Shown here piece by piece: positions 1-9,309 of a DNA stretch of 64,000 nucleotides. Within the stretch, counting starts at the first letter, position 1. Each line of letters opens with the position of its first letter. A model generated the notes under the pieces. It ran no database searches. It was not told the DNA's origin and saw only the letters and a program-made list of their open reading frames with translations. The position numbers and the translations under genes were made by a program. The stretch spans positions 19,833,060-19,897,059 of the forward strand of contig OX442314.1 of assembly GCA_949358305.1 (NCBI GenBank), read 5' to 3'. Source of the DNA: Strigamia acuminata. Its lineage: Eukaryota; Arthropoda; Chilopoda; Geophilomorpha; Linotaeniidae.

Positions 1-175
1 AGAATTTTCAAACAGTTAAAATAGAACCTATGTAATCATTCAATTTGACTTTTTGAATTTTGTGCTAAAACAAGGAGGATACAAAGGCTTTGCAAAGGAT
101 TAAACCCTTATGGTTCAAAAACATATTTTACAAAACACTGCTTTACACTTAATTCATTAAAAATGTTCATTAAAT

Positions 176-351
176 AATGCATTTCATAATACAATTGAAA
201 AAATTCGTTATGAAATGATATTCACATTTGGCAAATAATAATATTAGTGTATTTCATTTCATTAATGCTTTTCATAATTCAATTGAAAAAATTCGTTAAG
301 AAATGGTATACATATTTGACAAATAAAAATATTAGTGCATTTCATTTCATT
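176..351. repeat. Two tandem copies of an 88-bp unit
   Basis: Unit 1 (176-263) and unit 2 (264-351) both start AATGC and run through CAATTGAAAAAATTCGTTA and ATTTCATTTCATTAATGC with a few substitutions. A third AATGC at 352 marks the end of the array. Role unknown. Confidence 0.8.
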
Positions 352-1221
352 AATGCGTTTACAAAATGTTTTACGGAGTATATTATCAAACCAATAGTAT
401 ATAGCATGCAAAAATGATCCAGACCAAAAACTCCACTTGATACATAAAACTGGGTTTTAGTCCTATTGTTACACCCATTGAGCGATGATCAGAAATAGTG
501 TCACCTAAATAAATTGATGACTTCATTCCATCATTTATATGACACATCTTGAGTATTATACGGATAAGTCAAACGAGTAGTTGTTAGAAATGATTGGCTC
601 GAGTCTTTGTTAGCTCTCTTTCTTAATCCATGGGTTATGATTGCTCAATCAAATCAATCGGTTTGGCCTATAGCGCCAGGCCAAATTCGATCGTAAAGTA
701 CTGAACACGATACTTACCGATATGATTTTTTCTCCATTATCGCATAAACACCTACACTTCAATTTTGTCTTGAACGTGTATTCAAGACAGACATTTTGTT
801 TCCTCTTTCAACAACAAAGAAAAAGATAATTCGAAAACAAAAAAGCACTTTCAAAACACTTTTCAATGCAGATAAAATATTCAAAGGCACAGTTCCACTT
901 CAGGGGTTTATCGGTGTGGCTTACTATGTGATAATTTACTTCGAATGTAAGTTTTAAGAAGCGAGAAGCTCACAATGGTAGAGAAGTAGCTTGGAAAAAA
1001 CTGCTATTTGGATTGTGAATCACGGATTAAAAAGAAATGAAATGTCATGAATTTCTTTTCTTCGTAAAAGAGCCCGGAAGCCCACCATGAGTGTGCACAA
1101 AGATGAATGGTATCGATAGACAAACAAGAAGTGCTCAGAAAAGTAAAGTCTCAAAAAATACTTAATCTAGTCTGTCATTTAACATTTCCTTTTAAAAAAA
1201 TTAGGAAAAATATTTAGGCCT

Positions 1222-1585
1222 ACACCATGGTGTTGTATTCGAGTTTTGCTGAAAATCGCAAGTTTGTAAACAATTCGAATATAACACCACTTCAGTTATA
1301 ACACCATGGTGTTATATTCGAATACACTCCCACGGTGTTATATTCGAATTTTTGATTGTTTTCGAATACAACACCATGGTGTTATATTTGAATTTTTAGA
1401 AAAATATGAAAGAAGTACAGTGTACGCTTCCAAAACGCAACCGAAATGTGCACGAAACGTGGATATTTATCTTATTTAACATACACATTTAACACATATT
1501 AACAATTTTCCTTTTTTTGCAAAGTTACAGGTCATTTGACGAATACAACACCATGGTGTTATATTCGAATACAACACCATGGTGT
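1222..1585. repeat. Array of palindromes with core ACACCATGGTGT
   Basis: Five exact copies of the 12-bp palindrome ACACCATGGTGT lie at 1222, 1301, 1371, 1548 and 1574, plus a degenerate copy near 1322-1340. The copy at 1297-1316 is a perfect 20-bp palindrome. Most copies are embedded in ATAACACCATGGTGTTATAT and followed by TTCGAA. Spacing is uneven (79, 70, 177 and 26 bp), so this is not a simple satellite. Confidence 0.85.
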
Positions 1586-2406
1586 TATATTCGGGGGAAG
1601 ACGGTAGCCCCCAAATAAACGCCAAAACGTTAAATATTGTTTCAGACGCAACCCTAGACATCTATTTGAACCAAGACAATTATTCAAGCCAGGCATTTAT
1701 TCGAGCAAGGCAATTAACTGTCCAGGCATTTAAAATAGATTAATTAGAAATAAACTAATTTTTTATGTAATTTTATGCCCTAAACTGTATTTTTACTACA
1801 AAATTTAATACTGGTATCTAAATTAAACAAACCGACTAAAATTAATGTCTAAATTAATCAAAAAAAAAGAAAACCCGCGTTTTATTAGTAGAAAAATTGT
1901 AAAAATCTAATTTCACCAATTTATTCCTCTTTTACAATTTGGCTGAAAACAGAAAAGCTTATTTTTAGTTCACACCATGACTGAAAACACAATAGTGAAG
2001 GCCAATCGAAAATCCCATAATAATAATCTGCAAACAGGATTATAGGATATGACACAGGAAGTAGAGTCTAACTCCATATGACACTAAGCAGAAAACACTA
2101 TGAGATTGGCTGTTAGCGCTTTCAGTTGCTGAATAAGCGAAAATAAATTCTTCAGCTGGAAATGACATCAAATATTACTGCAAAATCAGTTTCATCGTAT
2201 TTTCCAGCCATACTCTGCACCAGCCAACGCAGTTGTTTCTGTTTTAAATTTTCCATGCATGAGTGATGCCATTCATAGCATTCTACAGTTACTGAATACC
2301 ATCTGCAACTAATAGACATTACTTTCCCCCATAACAGACGAAATCTCATTTTGGAAATAAATAGAATAGATGTTACTTATTTATTTCAATATTTGTCTCT
2401 TCTCGT

Positions 2407-2423
2407 TCTCTCTCTCTCTCTCT
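2407..2423. repeat. CT microsatellite
   Basis: A short run of TC dinucleotides followed by a T-run. No function is implied. Confidence 0.8.
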
Positions 2424-2792
2424 TTTTTATTAGTAATGGCAATCCAGCAATTTCTTTCTGGAATACTAAAACAAAAGTCCTTGCTTCAAGTGATAAAACT
2501 ATAATTATTTTAGTGTACAAAACAAACGAGATACAGTATTTTAGTCTCATGTGGTTTCCAAGGTGCAATAATAACCAATTTCCAAAACAAGCTGATTTTA
2601 CACTTTAATAATTAATGATATGGTAAATAAAGTGTGCACCTGCGTTCCCATTTTTTCAGTGGTTAGAACTTAGAAGATTAATAACCCATGAGAATTTGTT
2701 GTTTTCTTAGTAAGCAGTCAAAAAAACATTGCTGAAATTAATATTTTATCGTATTTATCAATTATGATACATTAATCGTGTCAATTCTTACG

Positions 2793-2850
2793 TTACAAAA
2801 TGACTTAATTGACAAGAGTCTTTCTGGTTGTCAATTAAGTCATTTTGTAA
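2793..2850. repeat. Perfect 23-bp inverted repeat (stem-loop)
   Basis: Left arm 2793-2815 and right arm 2828-2850 are exact reverse complements, beginning TTACAAAATGACTTAATTG, with a 12-nt loop. It lies just upstream of the block shared by pentraxin promoters. It could be the core of a small foldback element. Confidence 0.9.
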
Positions 2851-2883
2851 TGAATTATTTTGTTAGGTACGTAATTACTCTTC

Positions 2884-3206
2884 AAATTGGCTAAGAAAAA
2901 TCTGTTTTAAGTTGACAAACTCGTTTTCATTTCAGGATATGACGTTTTTATGTCATCTTACTTTCGTAGTCCATTTATTTTGCTTAACTTTAGGCAAGGG
3001 GTTGTGTCACAACAATGATGTGATTTGCGCATGCTCGGTTAAACAATCATTCAGATCTCATCTGCGCACCAACCTGCGCATTAGTAGCATTAATATTCAT
3101 TTAGGAGCATTCAATAAGTCAATTATTTCACCTATTTTTATTCATTTAAGCAAACTTTTAGTATTTGCTGAACCAATTTGAATGCACTTATTATTTCTCA
3201 GAAAAT
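2884..3206 (+). promoter_or_regulatory. Upstream block shared by pentraxin genes 1, 4 and 5
   Basis: This stretch aligns by eye with 17430-18115 (interrupted by a MITE) and 19640-19980, upstream of genes 4 and 5. Shared landmarks, in order, are GAAAAATCTG, TGCTCGGTTAAA, a GCGCA-rich patch, TTTATTCATTTAAGCAAA and GTATTTGCT. It ends about 120 bp before the gene 1 start codon, so it is probably promoter sequence copied along with the genes. A dispersed repeat is the alternative. Confidence 0.6.
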
Positions 3207-3328
3207 ACAAAGTCAACAAACGTGATTAAGTCTCAGATTTATTTCATGAAAAAAGTAACCAAACATCACGTACGATAAAGCAGTATACTTTACCTTCTTT
3301 ATTTTTTCTTTTGACATTATCTTTTAAA

Positions 3329-4502
3329 ATGGCGTACTTTTTCGCTATCTTGTTTATGCTTATTCAAATTCAATCATCGGCATTGAAGAAAACTCATCAA
3401 TTTCTATTCCCACGCCAACAAACATTTTCACACGCTCAACTTGTCGGAACTATTGATCGCTCACTTGTCGACTTTACTTTATGTTACTGGTCAAGAATCA
3501 ATACAAACTTACAGGGATACAGAGCTATTTTTTCCTATGCTGAACCAGAAGTAGACAACAGTATTGCAATTTTTACGTGTGAAAGCGAAAAAGGTACGTC
3601 TGAAATACTAACAATAAACCAAAAGACTTGAATTTATTATAAATATTTTATTACCCTTTGCACATCTTTCGTTGCAACGAAGCCTAATTCTCAAATGTCA
3701 ACAATATTTAGTCTTGTAACTTAAACATCTCCTAAAATTCTTAATATACTAAGCAAGCTCACAGAAAAACAGATTTTTAAGGTTAAAACTGATGTGCTAA
3801 AATATTTATGACCAACAAGCCCTATTCATCTTTAAAAACTTCTGCCGTATTACAAACTGTGTTTACAAACAAGAAAAAACTTGCATTGGCTGAACCCATC
3901 TCTTAGCAGGTTTTAGTTGTTAAAAATCTGTGACCAATGAGTTTGAGCCTCGTTTAGAAACCATAGTATTTGATGCATTCATTATTTCACCATATATATG
4001 CAAAATTTATTGCAGTTAGATTTTACGTTCATCAAGACCTAACTAACGTCACAAAAACGGACGTAGTGCGACATCAATGGCTGCACACCTGTGTTTCATG
4101 GTCTGTCGTTGAAGGAAAATGGGAAATTCACATAAACGGGCGTAGAAAAAACATTGGCTACGGTTTAGCCTTAAAGAAAACTGTTGAGCCTAGTGGCATT
4201 GTAATCCTAGGTCAGGATCAAGACACATATGGTGGCGGCTTTGAATCAAACCAAGCCTTTAAAGGTCAAGTTAGTGAGTTACATCTATGGGATCGCATTC
4301 TCACACCAAATGAAAGTATGAAACGTGCTGATGCATTCTCAAGAGATTAAAAAAAATTTAAATTATCACTTAAGTTTCAGAAGTTCATAATTGCGTTTAC
4401 ACTGAAGAAGGAAATATTATCAGTTGGAATTTAGCAACATGGAAACTATTTAATGGGACTCAAGTTTCACCAATTAATTTACCTTGCAACGGAGAGAAAT
4501 AA
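3329..4502 (+). CDS. Pentraxin gene 1 (secreted CRP-like lectin, three exons)
   Basis: Exons are 3329-3593, 4016-4315 and 4381-4502, both introns phase 1 with GT-AG ends, giving 228 aa. I chose the ATG at 3329 because it opens a hydrophobic signal peptide (MAYFFAILFMLIQIQSS). The mature domain has the pentraxin pattern: a first Cys in DFTLC, IFSYA, an Asp-Asn calcium pair (VDNSI), the signature HTCVSWS with the partner Cys, then GQDQDTYGGGFE with a further Gln and LHLWDRIL. All expected calcium ligands are present, with Asp in place of the usual first Glu. Exon 3 adds two cysteines. Pentraxins bind phosphocholine or microbial ligands in the presence of calcium; that role is inferred from the family. 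AATAAA occurs at 4640 and 4668. A GATA-type motif (TTATCT) lies just before the start codon. Confidence 0.9.
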
Positions 4503-4688
4503 CAAGATTATATAAAGCCTTATGTTCCATATCTCAAATAGAAATTTTCTAGGAAACCGTCTCGCTGACAACATAAATGAAATGAAATGTAAGCGCATAT
4601 TTGTTTTCAAAAACCGCCTTGTTATAACTGAAGTCACGGAATAAATTGAAAACAACTTTGGGAAAAAAATAAACAAAGTTTTGCTATT

Positions 4689-4695
4689 TATAAAT
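4689..4695 (+). promoter_or_regulatory. TATA-box candidate of pentraxin gene 2
   Basis: TATAAAT lies 72 bp before the start codon in the short gap (264 bp) between the gene 1 stop and the gene 2 start. Spacing suits a leader of about 40 nt. TTTATCTCA just before the ATG contains a GATA motif. Confidence 0.45.
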
Positions 4696-4766
4696 TAAAT
4701 TTTCTCACAAAACACACTCGCACCACACACGTTCACCAGTCAAAAACTGGATCATTTATCTCAAAA

Positions 4767-5596
4767 ATGAATTTCTCCACAATAGTCATTTTTGTGTATT
4801 TTACATTTACTTTCGTCTATTCCTTTAAAAAAACTTATCAAATCACATTTCCAGACGATGATGCATTACCGTATGCTAAACTCCTTGGCACAATTGATCG
4901 TCATTTGAATGATTTTACTTTGTGCCAGTGGAGCAGAATTAATAGTAATAATTTCAAAGGCGCAACAATTTCGTATGCAGTTCCTATGCACGATAACGGT
5001 ATTCTGCTGATGTTTGATCAGAAAAATCAATCAGGTGAGAATAAGAAAATTTAAAAAATAGTAATAACAATAGTATTAAATAATCTTTTTACTTTTTAGT
5101 ATCTTCACTTCAGTTTTATCAAAACAACAACAAAACCGAATCGATTAATATAGCAGTTGATAAAAGCAAATGGATTCACACTTGTATCGTTTGGTCGAGT
5201 GTAGAAGGATTATGGCAGCTGTACATCAATGGAATAATAAGGCAAAGTGGAATAGATTTAAGTCCTGATGCAACTGTATCACCTAATGGCGTTTTCATTT
5301 TGGGCCAAGACCAAGATTTGGTTGAACAAAATTTTGACAAATCACAAGCACATAAAGGGCAAATCAGTGAAGTCAATTTGTGGGATTATCCCATAACATC
5401 AACTGACAGTAAAAAACAGTTCCAATTGTATATATTTAATTATTAATTATTAATTTCATAACTTATTTCAGTCCAAAATGTGTACAACTGTGAGTACAAA
5501 GAAGAAGGCAATGTTATCAGCTGGAACCTTGTAACTTGGTCTCTGTACAACGGAGCACGAGTATCATTAGTCATTCTACCATGCGGTGAAGAATAA
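4767..5596 (+). CDS. Pentraxin gene 2 (secreted CRP-like lectin, three exons)
   Basis: Exons are 4767-5034, 5100-5408 and 5472-5596, both introns phase 1, giving 233 aa. Introns are only 65 and 63 nt. The N-terminus is a signal peptide ending near FTFVYS. Pentraxin landmarks are DFTLC, an Asp-Asn pair (HDNGI), HTCIVWSS (the signature's Ser/Thr before Trp is Val), and GQDQDLVEQNFDKSQ, which keeps Asp, Gln, Asp, Asp and Gln at the calcium positions. Exon 3 has the family's GNVISW and two cysteines. It follows gene 1 head to tail, and AATAAA is at 5672. Function in innate recognition is inferred from the family. Confidence 0.9.
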
Positions 5597-5599
5597 ACG

Positions 5600-6865
5600 T
5601 TTTTATTTCTTAAACCGAAACAAACTAAAATTGAATCTCTATTGTGCAAAAAAAGTTGAAATTATTTCTACAATAAAGTAACATTAAACATTGCTTTTAC
5701 TCATTTATTAAATAATAGTTATCCATTTTAAAATATCATTTGACACTGAAATTATCACTTATTACTGATGTATTCATATGACGCTCTGCACTAAATTTTG
5801 CTCTGCCAGCTTCTATATTCTCACATTGTAGTTTCCTAACCTCACATCACAACTCCTAGATTAGATGGCAGCATCTTGAAAACAGTGACAGCGGGTCGGG
5901 TCGGGTCGGTTTTCCCGTATACAAAACCTGAACTGAATAAAAACTGAAACTGATTTTTTGTGAACTGAACTGTTACGATTGGAAAAGGTTCAAACTGAAA
6001 CTGAATTGAAAATAAACTCAGATTTTCTGGTAAAAAATGCACTGAAACCACTAGTCGCGTACACTGTACCCCAGTCGAGGGCACACACATGGCTAAGGCA
6101 AACTGAATACAAGTTTAGTGATAAGAGATAACCTCGTAATCGTGTTATAATATGTGCGGAACGTTACCATGACGTCGGGTTTAACTGGCAAAAAAAAATC
6201 ATGGCTCATATGGAAGCATGCGCGGGTGGGCGAACATAACCACCTTGAGTTATGACTGCTAATACAATCACGATGGGCAGCATGACCATGTCACAGGCTG
6301 ACAGGCAAAACTTACTGCGAAAAGTAATTTTCTAGTTTGACTTGCGAACAGAAAAATTCTAAAACATGCTACGCCAAAACAGAAATGGACCCCAACCTTA
6401 TAGCTACAATGTTACAGGTGCAATCAATTTGCGAAAGCAAAGACAAATTTTTCCTTTTCCTTCTTGACGTAAAAACACGTCATCGATTCTAAAAGAAAAC
6501 TGGCAAAACGTAGCAATCGGGTCACATTCAAAATGTTTGTTCTTATCATGAAAACGTTGGTGATGCACATTTCATTTAACAATATGACACATGCACATGC
6601 GCAGATCGTGTCACTAAAATTCTCTTTTGGATGAAGTGTTGTACGTCATTTCCGGTGTCCAAAAAGAAAAAAAAGAAAAATTTGTCTTTCCTTTCGCAAA
6701 TTGAAAGCACCTGTAGAGGTTGGTAGCCAAAGGATGTGCATGTGCTTCCATTTAAATGCGCATCAAAAGAGGCTACATTTGTAATACGATACATACGGTT
6801 CTTATCTTATGTTGTCTCAATTTAAATTCTGGTAGATATCAATACATTTCCCAAGCAACAGAAAA
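5600..6865. other. Intergenic spacer between pentraxin genes 2 and 3
   Basis: No gene is seen. It contains a short GGGTC run near 5889-5908 followed by AACTGAA-type repeats, and the inverted repeat at 6414-6714. Just upstream of gene 3, TTCTTATCTTATGTTG (about 6799-6814) holds two GATA motifs in reverse orientation. Confidence 0.55.
6414..6714. repeat. Inverted repeat of about 45 bp, MITE-like
   Basis: Left arm 6414-6458 (from ACAGGTGCAATCAATTTGCG) and right arm 6671-6714 are imperfect reverse complements around a core of about 210 bp. Weaker similarity extends outward. No target duplication was recognised, so the boundaries are uncertain. Confidence 0.6.
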
Positions 6866-7678
6866 ATGAAGTGGATTCTAGTTTTAGTTTACCTTTCTAG
6901 CGTCAACCCCTTAACGAGAAGATATCAACTTACTTTTCCAGGTGGAGACACGTATTCTTATGCCAAACTTTATGGAACAATTGATCGTCCACTAAATGAC
7001 TTTACTTTATGCCACTGGTCAAGGACAAATGTTAACAATGAACAACATGCAGCTGTTTTTTCTTACGCCGAAAATGACATCAATCATAACAGCATTTTAA
7101 CTTTCCTAAGACATAACCAAGGTAAAAACAAACTCCTCTTTGACGCAACTAACATTTTTAAAAAAAACTGTAAACTTTAGCAATAGAGTTTTATCGAGGT
7201 TCGATGTTAAGCAATATTACAACAAAACTTTCAAGCGCTGATTGGATTCACACTTGTTTTACGTGGTCTATAATTGGAAACAGTTATCAAGTCTTTGTCA
7301 ATGGTATAAAAGTTGACAACGGTACTAAAACCATCTTTGCAAAAACACAAGTTCAACCAAATGGAGTAGTCATTTTGGGTCAAGAACAAGACGCCCCAGA
7401 AAAATTATTTCATATGATGCAGGCACTTACTGGACAAATAAGTGAACTTCATCTATGGGATTACATCCTTGCACCATTTAGAAGTATACCAATTAAAACA
7501 ATTAACTATACAATTATTTTATAACATATTCCTTTTCTTACCAAAAATAGTTGATCAAGTTTTCAGCTGCTCCAACCACCAAGAAGGTAACATTATAGCC
7601 TGGAATCAAGCCACATGGGCTCTTTATAATGGTACAAGAATTTCACCAGTCGATTTACCATGTGGCAACCCGCAGTAA
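6866..7678 (+). CDS. Pentraxin gene 3 (secreted CRP-like lectin, three exons)
   Basis: Exons are 6866-7121, 7181-7483 and 7551-7678, with phase-1 introns of 59 and 67 nt, giving 228 aa. The start opens the hydrophobic stretch MKWILVLVYLSS. Family landmarks are DFTLC, HTCFTWSI (an exact pentraxin signature), GQEQD with the canonical Glu, and LHLWDYIL. Two calcium ligands are changed: the Asp of the Asp-Asn pair is His (HNSIL), and the later acidic ligand is His (KLFHMMQ). The second calcium site is therefore probably weak. AATAAA is at 7771 and again near 7910. Confidence 0.9.
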
Positions 7679-8208
7679 CTCTTAAAGTTATTTAAAAAAT
7701 TCACAAACATTTTCGTATATCAGTAATTCATATTTTAAACGATGTTAAGAACCATAAAGACTTATATTATAATAAAAAAAACAAAACCAAAACTAAATCC
7801 TAAGATGCTCATTTTATCAGCTCCAAGTTCGGCAGTCGATCAGAATGATTAAAACTATTTCACAATACCAATAATGGGTAAAAAATTACTTCACATTTGT
7901 GCTTCATTGAAATAAAGTTATTGTGTGTTTCCTTTTTTAATAGCCATGCATTTTCATTTCTGACCGAGTTTACATTAACATAATTTTTAGCTTTAACTAA
8001 ACAATCTTTTTCCTAATCTGTGACCTATCAGTAGCAGACAAGTTTCATCACACGTAGTTGGCCAGGTAATCTCAACGTAGCCAGGGGAAAAGAGGAAATA
8101 TTATTTGTCTCCATTTTTTTTTTACATCATTACCATAATTTAAAATTTAAAATTTAATTCTAGAATTTAATTGAAGTTTTATCTTAATTTGATATCTTTT
8201 CATCCTTG

Positions 8209-8919
8209 AAGGTCAAGTGCATCGAGTGGAATTTTTACATTTTCTGAAAGCCGTAATAAAAAAACTGTTGTGTATCCGATTTAGCCATTTTGAATCTTGT
8301 CGTGAATTATATTAAACAAATGCAACAATTATCCATTGAAAGTAGCTAGGCTTTCTATTGCCTAGCAACCGGTTTTAATTGCTCAATAAATCTTGATCTG
8401 TGTAGACGTCTTCTTTGGGCCACAGTCCTAACATGGCCTAACATGTCCTTTCCAATGAGGCCTATTTGTGATCTGGCTAAGAAGTAGCATTTCCATCAAC
8501 AATACAAAAACAAATAATCATTGGAGAAAATTAAATTGTTGTAGTAATTATTTTATAATAACAATCCAAAAACAGTAGTTAACAAAAAAACGATGCATGA
8601 TGGTTGCAGACTTTTTTCCCTGCGTCATCAGTTCATATCAGACAGTCATGCACATCCTGTCATTTAAAAAGAGTAGATTAGTTGAGGTCAGACATCTTGG
8701 ATCCACCCAAATTTAAGAACGGGATCTAGGTCAAATAAATTTCAGAACTGACTACGTCATGATCCATCACGCATTTCTTTTTGTTTCCTACATTTTTGTA
8801 TTACGGTATTACTATAAAATAAGTACCGTAACAATTTAAATTTTTTCCTGATGATTATTGGTTTTTTTTATTGTGGGCTTTCAGAAAATGTAAAAATCCC
8901 ACTCAGTGCACTTGACCTT
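8209..8919. mobile_element. TIR element of about 710 bp, non-coding
   Basis: Left arm 8209-8252 and right arm 8876-8919 are reverse complements over 44 bp with three mismatches, both starting AAGGTCAAGTGCA at the outer edge. No open frame in the interior looks like a transposase. No clear target duplication was found, so the superfamily is not assigned. Confidence 0.65.
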
Positions 8920-8988
8920 TAAATATTCCTTTACTCAATCTTCAAATTTCATAAGTCACAAAATCACTAACTACAAAATAAAATTAAA

Positions 8989-8998
8989 AGATAAGATA
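8989..8998 (+). promoter_or_regulatory. Paired GATA motif of the broken pentraxin gene, cut off by BEL
   Basis: AGATAAGATA followed by TCACTTG lies directly before the BEL insertion. The matching part of the leader resumes after the element with TGAATAAAGTT and TTCAC. The order equals that upstream of genes 4 and 5, so the retroelement landed between the promoter and the start codon. Confidence 0.5.
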
Positions 8999-9005
8999 TC
9001 ACTTG

Positions 9006-9309
9006 TGTTGCGGCAGCAACTCGTTATTTGTTGGGAGTTTGATTGAAATAGTTTTAGAAAGCCAAATGGATGTGATTTCACTGGATTTTACCGGTGACAA
9101 AAAAGACACGTACACACTCACAGAATTACATCTGGACAGTGAACTTTATTTTTATGACAGGAAACCAAGCCAACCAACTTTTCCCCCTCTAAAAGTCATA
9201 AACTCCTCGTTTTACATTGGGGTCACCAAAGTGACCTTCTAGTGACCAAACATGGCGTCACTTGCTATTTACTCCCAATTTATGTCCCCTTTGAAATTCA
9301 GTTTCAACA
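9006..9309 (-). repeat. BEL/Pao 3' LTR
   Basis: 304 bp with TG/CA-type ends, and no difference seen from the copy at 14619-14922. The gag-pol stop codon lies inside its first bases. Confidence 0.95.

Larger units (their letters stand above)
1..2792. other. Non-coding AT-rich region upstream of the pentraxin cluster
   Basis: I see no convincing gene here. Short open frames on both strands lack coding character and recognisable domains. The region holds the 88-bp tandem duplication, the palindrome array and a CT microsatellite listed separately. Confidence 0.6.

Noticed and set aside
3311-3328. Extension of pentraxin gene 1 upstream of 3329
   Set aside because: The codon at 3311 is TTG, not ATG, and the stretch would place six residues ahead of a normal signal peptide.
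5885-6080. Possible hAT-like element beginning CAGTGACAGCGGGTCGGG
   Set aside because: A CACTG end was found near 6062, but the flanks do not match as a duplication.
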